The notes: generated from the sequence alone by a model not told the origin. 64,000 nucleotides of DNA from [Clostridium] celerecrescens 18A (GCF_002797975.1 NZ_PGET01000001.1:2976001-3040000); one strand, 5' to 3'. Numbered from the stretch's first letter, positions 52,119 to 62,277 are shown. Program-made: numbers and translations.

Positions 52119-53798
52119 CTAAACACTGACTGCATTGTCATAAACGACCTTATCTATAAATACATGGACATATTCCCTGCAAAACTGCGTACCGGCTCCC
52201 TTAACCAGCTCACTGATGGCATATTCCTTGGGCAATGCCTGGCGGTAGCTTCTTTCACTGATCATGGCATCGTATGCATCTGCAATGGCAATGATCCTGG
52301 ACTGGACCGGTATTTCATTACCTTTAAGCCCTTTTGGATAGCCATTTCCATCCCATCGTTCATGGTGTGCCAGTACGTAATCCGCCATCTCTGACAGCTC
52401 ATTGACCGAGCTTAAAATGCGATACCCTATTTCCGGGTGCTTTTTAATTTCTGCCCATTCCTGCTCCACCAATTTTCCTTTTTTATTCAATATCCCTTCT
52501 TCAATAGCCACCTTGCCGATATCATGGAGCAATCCAACGGTCTTTAACTCTTTAACTTCATCTTCCTGCAGTCCAAGGGCTGTTCCCATCTTTTCGCACA
52601 GCTCTGACACGCGGAGGGAATGCTGTTCTTCCCTTGGATTTTTCTCATGAAGGGCCGCCATAACCGTATATATGGTCTTTCCCCTTATCCCCGCACTTAC
52701 CAACAGCTTTTTCTTATACATATAATCCTCAGCTTTTCTGAGCACATCTAATATGGATTCTTCCGCCCTGCATTTTACACTGTATCCAAAGGAAACGGAA
52801 AGAGTGATCTTATGAACGGCTTCATGCTTTGTCCGTTCATTGATCCTGCCGATCAATTCCTTAATTTCCGCTGCATCGGTATTGGGAGACAGTATGATGA
52901 ATTCATCGCCTCCCAGACGGCTTATAATGTCTTTTTCCCTGAAGCCCTCTCTTAATACTTCGGCCACCTTTTGAATATAGATATCACCCGCTGCGTGTCC
53001 AAAGGAATCGTTCATGAGCTTTAACCCATTGATATCAGCCATGGTAATAAATAACGGATAATAGTTCGGGGAATTCAGCTGCAGTAGTTGATCTTCAAAA
53101 AATCTTCTGTTGTATAATCCCGTCAGCTGGTCATGATAGCTTAAATAATGCAGCCGTTCTTCCGCCTGCTTGCTTTTGGTAATGTCATTTAAGATAATGG
53201 CCAGCTGGTTTTCCTTAGGCCGGGACGCCAGGACCTCATAGTAAAAATCTGTATTTTTCTGAAACCGCTCGTAGCTGGTTGATTCTCCTGTTTTAATGGT
53301 CCGGATCAGTTTTTCCAGGTTTTCCGGTACCACATCTTCATGTATTTCGAAAAAATATTTTCCTATTATCTCTTCTTTCTTTAATCCGGTCAGGATTTCA
53401 TAGCTGTGATTAGAGTCCACCAGCCTGTACTTAAATATATCTTCGCCAGAGGCCCCCTCATACAATGCCATGCCAAACTGCATCTGGTTTATAACAGCCT
53501 TATATTTCTCTTCGCTTACCCTTAACTTTTGGTCTGCCTGCTCCACCTTTCTTAAAAGATTGGAAATTAAATAGTAGAGAACCGAGGCGGTAAATAAAAC
53601 ATACACCATTCCCTTATAGGTATGAATCAACATTCTTACAGAAGGGTTGTAAACGAACCGGTTCACGATTCTGTCGGAAAAATAAACCCAGACAAAACCA
53701 AAAATCAAATACATAAAGCAGATTTTAATTCTATCCAGTTTAAAAGGATCTCCTTTTCGCTTAAAATCATCCAATTTATCCCTTAACCATTTAATCAT
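52119..53798 (-). CDS. Membrane PAS-GGDEF-HD-GYP c-di-GMP enzyme
   Basis: 559 residues. Two membrane segments (about residues 25-45 and 57-78) are followed by a PAS domain (about 90-205), a GGDEF domain (SRLGGDEFIIL, with an inhibitory-site RxxD in REKD just before) and an HD-GYP domain (LLHDIGKVAIEEG, KKHPEIGYRIL, HHERWDGNGYPKGLKG). All catalytic motifs are intact, so it may both make and degrade c-di-GMP, switched by the PAS sensor. Short extracellular loops suggest a small ligand or membrane signal. Single-gene unit. Confidence 0.93.
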   Translation of the reverse strand: MIKWLRDKLDDFKRKGDPFKLDRIKICFMYLIFGFVWVYFSDRIVNRFVYNPSVRMLIHTYKGMVYVLFTASVLYYLISNLLRKVEQADQKLRVSEEKYKAVINQMQFGMALYEGASGEDIFKYRLVDSNHSYEILTGLKKEEIIGKYFFEIHEDVVPENLEKLIRTIKTGESTSYERFQKNTDFYYEVLASRPKENQLAIILNDITKSKQAEERLHYLSYHDQLTGLYNRRFFEDQLLQLNSPNYYPLFITMADINGLKLMNDSFGHAAGDIYIQKVAEVLREGFREKDIISRLGGDEFIILSPNTDAAEIKELIGRINERTKHEAVHKITLSVSFGYSVKCRAEESILDVLRKAEDYMYKKKLLVSAGIRGKTIYTVMAALHEKNPREEQHSLRVSELCEKMGTALGLQEDEVKELKTVGLLHDIGKVAIEEGILNKKGKLVEQEWAEIKKHPEIGYRILSSVNELSEMADYVLAHHERWDGNGYPKGLKGNEIPVQSRIIAIADAYDAMISERSYRQALPKEYAISELVKGAGTQFCREYVHVFIDKVVYDNAVSV

Positions 53799-53889
53799 AC
53801 TACTCCCCCTTTAAATGATATTATACACTATTTTAATTCCATAAGAAACATTTTACCAATTTTTTCATCTTAATAATGACCATGCACAA

Positions 53890-53924
53890 CAAAAAAAAGA
53901 AGGGGAAACGGCCCCCTCCTTTTT
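53890..53924 (-). terminator. Terminator of the flavin reductase gene
   Basis: Stem aaggaggggg / ccccttctt followed on the minus strand by nine Ts. Confidence 0.8.
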
Positions 53925-53958
53925 ATGGCTTTAACAGTATTTTATTTACCCAAGCGGA

Positions 53959-54465
53959 TTATTCATCTGCCTTTAATACTTTTACAATTTCTCCTATGAT
54001 CGTATCATGGTAATCCTTATTCGGATAATTTTGCTTATCGATGGCCGGATCAAAAAAGCCCTTGGGATCGATCCTCTGCTTATAAAGCTTGCGGCAGATA
54101 AACACCAGTCTTGCTTCTGAAAAATAAGGCGCCTCTGCGTCAAAGACAGGGGTAAGTCCAGTCTCTTTCTCCTTATCCACATCACGTCCGGAATGGGCAC
54201 CGCAGTAATTTAAAGCGGATCTGCAATTATCACCGAAAAAGCTTAAGGCGTAATACTCGCTCTGGTCAATAAATTCCAGGGTATATCTCTGGGGACGGAG
54301 CACAATGGTAGATACGCTCTTATTCCACATGATTCCAAGCCCTCCCCAGCTGGCTGTCATCATATTGTACGTTTCGTCACTGCCGGCGGAAACCAGCATC
54401 CACTCTTTTCCTATCATTGTGAATGGATCCATGGATATCTGTTTTAAATCAACTGGTTTTAACAT
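53959..54465 (-). CDS. Flavin reductase family protein
   Basis: 168 residues of the flavin-reductase-like FMN-binding split barrel. Landmarks are MIGKEWMLVSAG, NMMTASWGGLGIMWNKSVSTIVLRP-like residues at the FMN site, and YALSFFGDNCRSALNYCG. Members reduce FMN or FAD with NADH, or serve as flavoproteins in anaerobic metabolism. Substrate unknown. It lies just downstream of the molybdenum gene run on the same strand but is separated by 70 bp and may have its own promoter. Confidence 0.88.
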   Translation of the reverse strand: MLKPVDLKQISMDPFTMIGKEWMLVSAGSDETYNMMTASWGGLGIMWNKSVSTIVLRPQRYTLEFIDQSEYYALSFFGDNCRSALNYCGAHSGRDVDKEKETGLTPVFDAEAPYFSEARLVFICRKLYKQRIDPKGFFDPAIDKQNYPNKDYHDTIIGEIVKVLKADE

Positions 54466-54535
54466 GTAATACCTCCATACTTTTAATATTTATTTATTAT
54501 ATATTCTCATATTATATAACAAATTTATCTGAAGA

Positions 54536-55111
54536 TCAGGATTCGGAATTTTTCCGCACATCAATATCCACCAGTTCCAGGCCATCCGGCACCTCGTGAA
54601 GGTACAAATCTTCAATATGTCTCCGGATAACCCGCTTTCCTCCCACATCTCCCTCTAATTTCAGAAGCTCCTTTAAGTAGCTTCTGGAAAAGATGGCCGG
54701 GTTTCCCAAAGCGCCCATGTTGCACAGACAGCCAATTCCCTTTCCGCTGTTTTTCCAGCCATTTACCAGATCTCTTATGGTAGCTGCCTTTAAATATGGC
54801 TGGTCACAGACCGCAAAGCAATAATCCGTTTCTTCATTTTTCAGCACTTCCAACGCCAGATGAATGGAATGGGAGATACCAAGGCTGCTTTCCTCATTTA
54901 CCACTACCTCATAGCCATAATTGTTCATGCAGTCCATGATTTCCTGGTACTGGGTAACAACCACTTTCCTGTCAAAGATGCCATCCGGAAGCTTTTCCAC
55001 TTCCTCTAAAATGTATTGGTACATGGGTTTCCCCTTGAATTCATGAAGCAGCTTATTGCCGTTAAATCTACGGCTGTCACCTGCTGCCAGAAGGATAAGT
55101 GCCAGTTTCAT
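54536..55111 (-). CDS. MocA/MobA-like nucleotidyltransferase of the molybdenum cofactor
   Basis: 191 residues. The nucleotide-binding loop LILLAAGDSRRFNGNKLLHEF and FAVCDQPYLK (metal-binding Asp) identify the MobA/MocA family. In this setting, with yqeB and mogA upstream, the likely job is cytidylylation of molybdopterin for a hydroxylase (MocA role) rather than guanylylation, but the sequence does not settle this. Last gene of the leftward molybdenum run, 22 bp after yqeB. Confidence 0.85.
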   Translation of the reverse strand: MKLALILLAAGDSRRFNGNKLLHEFKGKPMYQYILEEVEKLPDGIFDRKVVVTQYQEIMDCMNNYGYEVVVNEESSLGISHSIHLALEVLKNEETDYCFAVCDQPYLKAATIRDLVNGWKNSGKGIGCLCNMGALGNPAIFSRSYLKELLKLEGDVGGKRVIRRHIEDLYLHEVPDGLELVDIDVRKNSES

Positions 55112-55133
55112 GCCATCAAACCTCCTCTTTTCA

Positions 55134-55946
55134 TTACTTTTCTGCTTTTTCCGCCGCCCCTTTTTTCTTTTCCATGCTTAAAATCGCCTCAAGGACGCCT
55201 CCTCCTATGGAGGACGCCTTGTCTGAGATTGTATAGCAGTTTTCAACGTTTCCCCTGGGGTCAACATCTCCTGACTTCATTCCCATTTTCACTGTTACAC
55301 CATCCTGAAGCAGCCCTCTGACAACGCCTCCCACCTGGGCATATATGGGTGCATCTCCAGAATAACCCACCAAATCGCCTTTTTCAACCAGATCGCCGAT
55401 CATGACCTGACCTTTAAAGGTTCCGTCAGACGTTGCACGGATAATCCGTTCTTTATCATAACCGCCGATCATGCCTGGTACTCCAGTGTTGGGAAATGCG
55501 CTACCCTCCCAGATACAGCGGCCCAGGTTATGGCCTCTTTTTGTCTCCACCACCACATGGCAGTCAAGCCCTGCCGTAAACCCGGGGCCAATACCTACTA
55601 CAACATCTGCGTCCGTTATCCTGGTTCCCAGATTCTTTTTAGCAATAATGGCATCTACCACCACATCCGGCTTCCAGGTTTCCCGGATCTTGCATTCCTC
55701 ATCGACCACAACTGCAACCTGATCCCCTGCTATGGCCTCTTGGATTTCCTCCAGACTGCGGCATAAAACTCCTGTGACGTCCTCCACCTTTGCCTGTCCC
55801 TCATAGACTGCCCTTGAAAAGGCCACCGTCCGCCGCACTGTGGTGGGAACGGCGATATCTGTCATGACCAGGTCAAAGCCGCAGCGATGCAGCCGGCAGC
55901 CAATGCCTGTTGCCAGATCACCGGCTCCTTTTATTAGTACCTTCAT
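55134..55946 (-). CDS. yqeB: Selenium-dependent molybdenum hydroxylase accessory protein YqeB
   Basis: 270 residues of the EF2563/YqeB family, found only beside selenium-dependent molybdenum hydroxylases. A Rossmann-like start (VLIKGAGDLATGIGCRLHRCG) resembles XdhC, and VVGIGPGFTAGLDCHVVVETKRGHNLG and GAPIYAQVGG-like residues follow (SGDAPIYAQVGGVVRG). It presumably helps insert the selenium or sulfur ligand into the cofactor. The C-terminal tail is Lys/Glu-rich. Placed between mogA and the MocA-like gene. Confidence 0.9.
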   Translation of the reverse strand: MKVLIKGAGDLATGIGCRLHRCGFDLVMTDIAVPTTVRRTVAFSRAVYEGQAKVEDVTGVLCRSLEEIQEAIAGDQVAVVVDEECKIRETWKPDVVVDAIIAKKNLGTRITDADVVVGIGPGFTAGLDCHVVVETKRGHNLGRCIWEGSAFPNTGVPGMIGGYDKERIIRATSDGTFKGQVMIGDLVEKGDLVGYSGDAPIYAQVGGVVRGLLQDGVTVKMGMKSGDVDPRGNVENCYTISDKASSIGGGVLEAILSMEKKKGAAEKAEK

Positions 55947-55968
55947 TATAATCTCCTGAACTTTTTGT

Positions 55969-56460
55969 TTATTTTCTGGCGCATTCTCCGCCTCTACCTG
56001 ACAGGATTTCCAGACCGTGGAAAAGAATATCCAGAATATATTCCAGACTCTCTCTCACCGCCTTAGGACTTCCCGGAAGGTTGATGATAAGGGTCGATCC
56101 CCGGATGACACTGGCGCCCCTGCTTAACATGGCCCGCTTGGTTACAGTCATGCTGTAAGCCCGTATGGCCTCGGCAATTCCCGGTGCATTGCGGTCCGCA
56201 ACAGCCAAAGTGGCCTCCGGGGTCACATCCCTGGGAGAAAAGCCGGTTCCGCCGGTGGTCAGAACCAGATCGCATTCCACCTCATCGCTTAAGCGCATGA
56301 GCTCCTCTTTTAAGTCCTCTCCTTCATCGGCAAGGAGCTTATAGCTGACCACTTCAAAGCCTGTCTTCTCCAATATCTCTCTTATGACCGCGCCGCTTAC
56401 GTCTTCCCGTTCTCCGGCGGCTCCTTTATCACTTAAGGTTACGATTCCTGCTCGGTACAT
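55969..56460 (-). CDS. mogA: MogA/MoaB family molybdopterin adenylyltransferase
   Basis: 163 residues. TLSDKGAAGEREDVSG, LVLTTGGTGFSPRDVTPEATLAV and INLPGSPKAVRESLEYIL are the MPT-binding motifs (GGTG and the PGSP loop). It adenylylates molybdopterin before molybdate insertion by a MoeA-like protein. It starts inside the MOSC gene (22-bp overlap), so the two are coupled. MogA or MoaB naming is not decisive from sequence. Confidence 0.9.
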   Translation of the reverse strand: MYRAGIVTLSDKGAAGEREDVSGAVIREILEKTGFEVVSYKLLADEGEDLKEELMRLSDEVECDLVLTTGGTGFSPRDVTPEATLAVADRNAPGIAEAIRAYSMTVTKRAMLSRGASVIRGSTLIINLPGSPKAVRESLEYILDILFHGLEILSGRGGECARK

Positions 56461-56882
56461 ACCGTAATTTCATCCCCTTCCTTCATGAGTCCTCCATGAA
56501 GAACCCTTGTAAAGATTCCGTTTGTAGGCATGATGCATTCTCCCATTTTCTTGTATATCTCGCAGTGGCTGTGACATTCCTTTCCTATCTGTGTCACCTC
56601 CAAAAGGATATCCCCGCACGATAACCTGGTGCCGACAGGAAGATGAATCAAATCAATTCCCTGGACAATGACATTTTCCCCAAAGGCACCGTTTCCGATC
56701 TCCGCACCTCTGGCCTTAAAGTCCTCTATGGTATCAAAGGATAACAGGCTTACCTGCCGGTGCCATTTGCCTGCATGTGCATCCCCTTCTATTCCGAATT
56801 CTTCTATAAAATGCCCTTCATCCACTCTGGATTTCTGGGTTCCTTTTTTTTCGCTGATACAGACAGCCATTACCTTTCCCAT
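56439..56882 (-). CDS. MOSC domain protein
   Basis: 147 residues, a stand-alone MOSC domain (as in molybdenum cofactor sulfurase C-termini). HFIEEFGIEGDAHAGKWHRQVSL, GNGAFGENVIVQG and the conserved Cys in IGKECHSHCEIYK are visible. MOSC proteins carry or deliver sulfur to the cofactor; in this selenium-linked cluster it might handle the cyanolysable ligand. AGGAGG precedes the start, 4 bp after moaA. Overlaps mogA by 22 bp. Confidence 0.9.
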   Translation of the reverse strand: MGKVMAVCISEKKGTQKSRVDEGHFIEEFGIEGDAHAGKWHRQVSLLSFDTIEDFKARGAEIGNGAFGENVIVQGIDLIHLPVGTRLSCGDILLEVTQIGKECHSHCEIYKKMGECIMPTNGIFTRVLHGGLMKEGDEITVCTEQES

Positions 56883-56886
56883 CTGC

Positions 56887-57855
56887 TTATCCTCCTATCT
56901 GGTTCATGTTTGGGCCTGTTTTTCCCTGGTCATCTTCAAAATGATGGCTCTCCGGTTTGTTCCGGATGCTCTGATTCATCAGATTAAAAAGACAGTCATC
57001 AGAAATTCCTTCCCGCAAAGGCCCTTTTAAATCCACTCCTGCGGGACTGTCCAGACAAAGCTTTAAAAATCCGTCAGATGTCAGCCTTACCCGGTTGCAG
57101 TTATGGCAGAATTTGTGACTGACGGCGCTGATAAAGCCGATAAAACCAGTTCCATCTCCCCATGTATAATAAACGGCAGGACCGTTGCCTTTCACCTCGC
57201 GGCTTTCTTTAAGCTCACCAAAGGCTTCTGACAGGATCCCTGCCAGATCATCATTTTCCAGTACTTTGTAGTTTTTTCCCTGACCAATGGGCATCATTTC
57301 GATAAAACGGACCGGGATCCTGCGTTCCATGGAAAAACGGGCAAAGGCCAGTACCTCTTCTTTTGTTAAGTCCTCCATGACCGCACAGTTTATTTTTACC
57401 TTGAGCCCCGCTGCCAATGCACTGCGGATTCCTTCCATAACGGATTCAAAGCAGTCTCTTCTTGTGATTCTGGCAAACCGCCGGGGATCCAGAGTATCCA
57501 GGCTTACATTGACGCTTGATAAACCCGCAGCTTTTAGCGCCGCTGACTTCTCCTTTAACAGGCAGCCATTGGTGGTCATGGTCACATCTTCAATTCCCGG
57601 GATCTCCCCTAATTCTTTGATCAGGATCTCAATGCCCTTTCTCACCAAAGGCTCCCCGCCGGTTACCTTGACCTTACGGATCCCAAGGCGGGCGCCGGCC
57701 TCACAGATTCTCACGATTTCCTGATAGGTGAGGATGTCCTCATGGCGCAGGGGGGCTATTCCCTCCTCCGGCATGCAGTAGAGACATCTTAAATTGCACC
57801 GGTCGGTAACGGATACCCGGATATAATCAATGGTTCTGTTGCAGCTGTCTTTCAT
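56887..57855 (-). CDS. moaA: GTP 3',8-cyclase
   Basis: 322-residue radical SAM enzyme, first step of molybdopterin synthesis. The N-terminal cluster Cys are in [20 protein letters not shown]; the C-terminal 4Fe-4S site has [29 protein letters not shown] is the SAM-binding motif. The protein ends in the Gly-Gly tail (NQIGG) required in MoaA. Overlaps moaC by 4 bp and precedes the MOSC gene by 4 bp. Confidence 0.95.
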   Translation of the reverse strand: MKDSCNRTIDYIRVSVTDRCNLRCLYCMPEEGIAPLRHEDILTYQEIVRICEAGARLGIRKVKVTGGEPLVRKGIEILIKELGEIPGIEDVTMTTNGCLLKEKSAALKAAGLSSVNVSLDTLDPRRFARITRRDCFESVMEGIRSALAAGLKVKINCAVMEDLTKEEVLAFARFSMERRIPVRFIEMMPIGQGKNYKVLENDDLAGILSEAFGELKESREVKGNGPAVYYTWGDGTGFIGFISAVSHKFCHNCNRVRLTSDGFLKLCLDSPAGVDLKGPLREGISDDCLFNLMNQSIRNKPESHHFEDDQGKTGPNMNQIGG

Positions 57856-58352
57856 ATTCCGCTCCCCCTGCCGCCTGAGTCCTTTTCATAAAGTCCGCTT
57901 TTCCCGCCATCCTTTTTCAAGAGGCAGATATCTCTGATCATCATCCCCCGGTCCATGGCTTTACACATGTCATATATGGTCAGCAGTGCTATATTCACCC
58001 CTGTCAGAGCTTCCATCTCCACGCCTGTCTTTCCCTGGGTTTTCACCGTACAAACCGCCTCTACAGAAAGCCGTTCCTCATGAAGTACAAAATCTACCGC
58101 GCATTTTGTAAGCATCAGTCCATGACATAAAGGGATCAGTTCAGAAGTTCTTTTCGCTCCCATAATACCTGCCACTCTGGCAACTCCCAGAACATCTCCT
58201 TTTTTCGCGGTGCCAAGGGAAATGGCTTCAAAAACCTCATGATTGACCGTAATAAACCCATGGGCAACGGCAATCCGGTCTGTCTCCGCCTTTTCTCCAA
58301 CATCTACCATGCGGGCATTTCCCTGTTCATCAAAATGTGTCAGTCCATTCAT
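57852..58352 (-). CDS. moaC: Cyclic pyranopterin monophosphate synthase
   Basis: 166 residues, second step of molybdopterin synthesis. [18 protein letters not shown] opens the protein, the active-site [16 protein letters not shown] and Lys/Asp in [20 protein letters not shown] and [16 protein letters not shown] follow. The start at 58352 after GAAAGG matches the family N-terminus; the frame extends 38 codons into the spacer without support. Four-base overlap with moaA. Confidence 0.95.
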   Translation of the reverse strand: MNGLTHFDEQGNARMVDVGEKAETDRIAVAHGFITVNHEVFEAISLGTAKKGDVLGVARVAGIMGAKRTSELIPLCHGLMLTKCAVDFVLHEERLSVEAVCTVKTQGKTGVEMEALTGVNIALLTIYDMCKAMDRGMMIRDICLLKKDGGKSGLYEKDSGGRGSGI

Positions 58353-58383
58353 ATTTTCGTTCAACCTTTCCTTCTGTAGTGCC

Positions 58384-59418
58384 TTACCAGCCCTTTCCGA
58401 AGCCGCAGTTTGGATAATAGCATACGTCGCAGGAGAGGCAGAGCCCTCCCTTTCCCAGCTTTTCAAGGTCTTCCTTTGTCACCGGATCATCCGCCATGAG
58501 TCTTGGGAGCACCAAATCAAATACTGTCCTCTTGGAATACATGACACATCCGGGAAGTCCGGCTATAGGAATATTTTTCCCATCCTGCCTGTAGTAGGAA
58601 AGTAAGAACATGGCTCCCGGAAGCACCGGAGCGCCGTAGGATATCACCTCTGCACCGGTATTACGGATAGCAAGAGGAGTCTTGTCATCCGGATCAACGC
58701 TCATGCCACCGCTGACAAGCACCATGTCAGCCCCCTGACGGATAAGGTCAAGAATCGCATCCGTGGTATTCTCCGGCCTATCATCTGTGACTGTCTGGCC
58801 AAGAATCTGGCCGCCCAGTTCTTCCACCTTTGCTTTTAATACAGGTCCAAAGGCATCCTTTATTCTTCCATGGAATACTTCGCTTCCCGTAGTTACGATT
58901 CCCACCTTTTTATCCAGGTAGGGCAGCACGGCAAAGATCTTCTTACCTGCGCAAACTTCTCTGGCCTCTTCCATCTTTTCCTTTTCAATGACAAGGGGAA
59001 TAATTCTTGTCCCGCACAGCTTGTCTCCAGGCTCCACGGGAGTATTGGGGTGTCTGGAAGCGATCATCATATTCCCTAAGCTGTTTATTATATCTAGAAG
59101 TCCGGTATCTATCTTTAATAAGCCCCGGACGGTTGATTTCAATTCAATTTTACCTTCCTTTACCTCGCTGCGCTCCATATGGTCACCCAGGCATAGGCTG
59201 CACAGGATTTCTGCAGCTTCATTTTCATGGTATAGGGACTCATCCTTTTCCCAAACATAAATGTGTTCTTTTCCCATGGACAGCAGCACCGGAATATCCT
59301 CCTCTGTCACTACATGTCCTTTTCTGAATCTTGCATCCTTTATGACTCCCGGTATGATCTGAGTCATATCATGGCAGAGAACCTGTCCTACCGCATCTAC
59401 TGTCTTGATCTCCTTCAT
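58384..59418 (-). CDS. Molybdopterin-binding protein, MoeA-like, with Cys-rich tail
   Basis: 344 residues. A MoeA-like N-terminal region ([34 protein letters not shown]) leads to the MPT-binding domain with [19 protein letters not shown] and [12 protein letters not shown]. The C-terminal [20 protein letters not shown] is a Cys-rich tail characteristic of the molybdopterin-binding proteins of selenium-hydroxylase clusters. It likely inserts molybdate into adenylylated MPT. It is 31 bp ahead of moaC and starts a transcript after a 135-bp gap. Confidence 0.88.
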   Translation of the reverse strand: MKEIKTVDAVGQVLCHDMTQIIPGVIKDARFRKGHVVTEEDIPVLLSMGKEHIYVWEKDESLYHENEAAEILCSLCLGDHMERSEVKEGKIELKSTVRGLLKIDTGLLDIINSLGNMMIASRHPNTPVEPGDKLCGTRIIPLVIEKEKMEEAREVCAGKKIFAVLPYLDKKVGIVTTGSEVFHGRIKDAFGPVLKAKVEELGGQILGQTVTDDRPENTTDAILDLIRQGADMVLVSGGMSVDPDDKTPLAIRNTGAEVISYGAPVLPGAMFLLSYYRQDGKNIPIAGLPGCVMYSKRTVFDLVLPRLMADDPVTKEDLEKLGKGGLCLSCDVCYYPNCGFGKGW

Positions 59419-59552
59419 TTTCCCTCTCCTTTCGTTCTTGGCATAATTTACTTATTAACGCAGGCGCAGCGCGGCTGAGTTTAATAAAATAATGTTATTC
59501 TCAAGTAAGAATATCCATCTTTGCAGAAATTTTTTCATATCCCTTTATTATA

Positions 59553-59912
59553 TCATTCGGGAAAATATTTGTAAAATAATTCTACCACTGCTGCTTCTGC
59601 TTCCTCTGAAAAAGCCAGATACTGGTTTAGAAATTTTTCACCCTCTTCGGTTAAAACAGTGGTTCCCCCATTTTCCCCACCTCTTCTTCCTTCCATCAAT
59701 GAAAGTCCCAGATCCGCTTCTGCCTTGTTAATAATCTTCCACGCTTTCGAATATGCCATATGCAGTTCCTGGCAGGCAGCCGAGAGGGAGCCCCTCTCCC
59801 TTACAAGCTTCATTAAAGCTGCTACTCCAGGACCAAAGTTGCGCTCTTCATAGTAAACGCGGAGTCTTAAATGATACTTAAGCGCTCGTTCCTCTTTTTT
59901 TATTTCTTTCAT
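59553..59912 (-). CDS. ModE-type winged-helix protein lacking the molybdate-binding domains
   Basis: 119 residues containing only the LysR/ModE-like winged helix: GPGVAALMKLVRERGSLSAACQELHMAYSKAWKII and GRRGGENGGTTVLTEEG. Full ModE is about 260 residues with two C-terminal TOBE/Mop domains; these are absent, as in many stand-alone clostridial members. It probably regulates the molybdenum run in response to another signal. It lies 12 bp after yqeC, with a palindrome-like attct/agaat element in the gap to the MoeA-like gene. Confidence 0.87.
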   Translation of the reverse strand: MKEIKKEERALKYHLRLRVYYEERNFGPGVAALMKLVRERGSLSAACQELHMAYSKAWKIINKAEADLGLSLMEGRRGGENGGTTVLTEEGEKFLNQYLAFSEEAEAAVVELFYKYFPE

Positions 59913-59924
59913 TTTGATCCTTTT

Positions 59925-60722
59925 CTACGATGCAAAGAAGCTGGTCATCACACAGCGCCCGGCCCATTCTTCTCCCAGGCACTCCATGACACGGATCCCA
60001 TCGGACAGCCTGTTTTCATTATCAGCTTTATTTAACAAAATCCGGTAATCCATAGATTCTGCTCCTTTTCTGGTTCCCTGGGCGCTTACAAGAATTCGGG
60101 CTGCCTGGTCCGGGGTTATAAGCTCTTTTTCCGTCTTCCAGCCAAATACGGCCTCAGCAAGCTCCCACCGGAAGCACGTTTCTTCCCATAGGCTTCCAAT
60201 GGCATCCAGGCCGGCGCAGCCAATCACCCCATGGGTTCCTTTTAAAAGAACAGGCTCCCCTTCCCTTGGGATCTTCAGAGGCAGACGTTTTGCTCCGTCT
60301 GCCTCTACAAGAAGCACATCGGAAAAGCATGAAAGCTGATCCATTTCCTGGGGCGCCATGCCTTTTAATTTCCCATGAAGTGCTGTCTGCCCTGTTACCA
60401 GGATCTGACCTGTACGGCCTGAATACCATTCTTTCCTGTCCTTTAAGTAATCTTTTACGGTTTCAGCCCGGTCGGCCAGCACTACTTCCCGGTTCTCAGG
60501 ATAGAAGATATGGGTACTGGTGGTGACTATCACCCGCTTCCCCATGGCCGCAAGTTCATCGGCCAGGGAAAACATGGTGGTAGTCTTACCGCCTCCGCCG
60601 GTAAAGCAAATGACCATATGATCCTTAAGTGGTAAACCCAGGGCTTCCCACAGGGAACCTCTCCTTGCAACAGCCGGCTTTTCTCCACAGGCATTTAAGG
60701 TATAGACTTTTTTTAATCCCAT
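59925..60722 (-). CDS. yqeC: Selenium cofactor biosynthesis protein YqeC
   Basis: 265 residues with a P-loop: MVICFTGGGGKTTTMFSLADEL, then VIVTTSTHIFYPE and LLVEADGAKRLPLKIP. The YqeC family co-occurs with selenium-dependent molybdenum hydroxylases and is thought to supply or insert the labile selenium. One-base overlap with the hydA stop/start (60722) shows tight coupling. Followed by the ModE-like gene. Confidence 0.92.
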   Translation of the reverse strand: MGLKKVYTLNACGEKPAVARRGSLWEALGLPLKDHMVICFTGGGGKTTTMFSLADELAAMGKRVIVTTSTHIFYPENREVVLADRAETVKDYLKDRKEWYSGRTGQILVTGQTALHGKLKGMAPQEMDQLSCFSDVLLVEADGAKRLPLKIPREGEPVLLKGTHGVIGCAGLDAIGSLWEETCFRWELAEAVFGWKTEKELITPDQAARILVSAQGTRKGAESMDYRILLNKADNENRLSDGIRVMECLGEEWAGRCVMTSFFAS

Positions 60723-62098
60723 TAATACAGCTCCATACGCCTCTTTCTGGGAACATAAGAACCAGTTTTCTCCAATACGACCTGACCGTCTTTTGCAGCC
60801 AGGCGGCCATTTAAGAATACAAGCTCAGCTTTTCCCTTGACAGAGGTTCCTTCAAAAGGACAATAATCCACATTTGCCACCTGGTTTTCTACAGACATCG
60901 TCCACTGGATATCCGGATCCCACACCACGATATCCCCATCGCTTCCGGGAGCAATGGCCCCTTTCTGGGGATAAACACCGTAAAGCTTTGCCGGATTCTC
61001 TGACAGCACACGGCACATCTGCTCCAGCTTTAAGTTATGCTCCAGCACACCGAAGCTGTATATGAGGACAGGACGGGATTCCACTCCTGGCATTCCGTTC
61101 GGAATCTTAGTAAAATCATCTTTTCCCGCCGCCTTCTGGCTGGTGGTAAAGCTGCAATGATCTGTAGCTATGGTCTGGATATGATTCTTTAGAAGGGCAT
61201 TCCACAGTCTGGTGCTGTCCTTTTCTTTCTTAATGGTAGGAGAAATCACATACTTGCTGCCCTCAAAGCCGGGAAGGTCATAAACACTTTCATCAAGAAG
61301 CAGGTACTGGGGACAAGTCTCCAGATAAATCTCCTGGCCCCGTTCCCGTGCATATTTTACCTCCTGATAACCCTCACCGGAACTTAGATGGACGATGATT
61401 ACCGGAGCATCCGCAAGGCCTGCAATTTTTAACAACCTGCCGATAGCTTCCGCCTCTACTGCAGCCGGTCTGGTTTTTTTATGGGTGCTGACGGACAAAT
61501 TGCCTTTTGCTTTCTCTTCTTCCACCAGCGCTTCTATGAGTCCCATATTTTCACAATGGATACCGGCAATTCCGCCGACTTCCTTCAGCCGCTTCAGTAC
61601 CTGATAGATTTTCTTATCATTTAAGTACATCTCATCATAAGTCATGTATAGCTTAAAGGAGGTTACGCCGCCTGCAACAATTTCTTCCAGCTCCTTGCTG
61701 ATAGAAGGGTTCCAGTCGGAGATCGCCAGGTGAAAACCATAATCACAGGATGCGTTTCCATCTGCTTTTTTATGCCAGTTTTCCAGCGCTTTTTCCAGGG
61801 TCTCTCCCGGATACTGGGTGGCAAAATCAATGATCATCGTAGTTCCGCCAGACAAAGCGGCTTTTGTTCCCGTTTCAAAATTATCTGCCGTAACGGTACC
61901 TGCCACATGAAGATCAAAATGCGTATGTGCATCGATGAAGCCCGGGAACAGAAGCTTTCCCGTTACATCAATAACCTCCGCTTCTTCTGCCTGGATCCCT
62001 GCTTCCACTGCCTGGATCTTTCCCTCATCCATAAGGACATCCGCCTGGATTATGCCGCTTCCTGATACTACAGTTCCACCCTTTAATAGCATCTTCAT
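60722..62098 (-). CDS. hydA: Dihydropyrimidinase/hydantoinase-type amidohydrolase
   Basis: 458-residue zinc amidohydrolase. Metal motif GFIDAHTHFDLHV (HxH), the carboxylated Lys in VTSFKLYMTYDEM, His in VHLSSGEGY and GIHCENMG, and Asp in TDHCSFTTSQK are present. It hydrolyses cyclic ureides such as dihydropyrimidines or hydantoins. HydA next to ygfK and yqeC is the typical arrangement of the selenium-dependent purine or ureide degradation cluster. GAAAGGA precedes the start. Confidence 0.92.
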   Translation of the reverse strand: MKMLLKGGTVVSGSGIIQADVLMDEGKIQAVEAGIQAEEAEVIDVTGKLLFPGFIDAHTHFDLHVAGTVTADNFETGTKAALSGGTTMIIDFATQYPGETLEKALENWHKKADGNASCDYGFHLAISDWNPSISKELEEIVAGGVTSFKLYMTYDEMYLNDKKIYQVLKRLKEVGGIAGIHCENMGLIEALVEEEKAKGNLSVSTHKKTRPAAVEAEAIGRLLKIAGLADAPVIIVHLSSGEGYQEVKYARERGQEIYLETCPQYLLLDESVYDLPGFEGSKYVISPTIKKEKDSTRLWNALLKNHIQTIATDHCSFTTSQKAAGKDDFTKIPNGMPGVESRPVLIYSFGVLEHNLKLEQMCRVLSENPAKLYGVYPQKGAIAPGSDGDIVVWDPDIQWTMSVENQVANVDYCPFEGTSVKGKAELVFLNGRLAAKDGQVVLEKTGSYVPRKRRMELY

Positions 62099-62159
62099 AA
62101 AATATCTACATCCTTTCTTTCAGCTGTATCAGCCGGTTTTTCGGCCTGCTTTTCATTTT

Positions 62160-62246
62160 TTGTATTGGCTGTAGTCATTTTCAAAGCTTGAAAGGCGCAG
62201 GGAGAAACTCATTCTCCGACTGCGCCGATTCATTACCAATACAACT
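62160..62246 (-). other. Nested hairpins in the ygfK-hydA spacer
   Basis: A hairpin ggcgcag...gagaa / ttctc...ctgcgcc (62194-62226) is enclosed by a second pairing gtattgg / ccaatac (about 62162-62168 and 62237-62243). It lies 52 bp after the ygfK stop. The lack of a T-run directly after the stem suggests a processing or stability element, or a weak terminator that separates ygfK from hydA. Confidence 0.45.
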
Positions 62247-62277
62247 ACTTATTCTTTTTGCTTCTTTCGGGACCTTT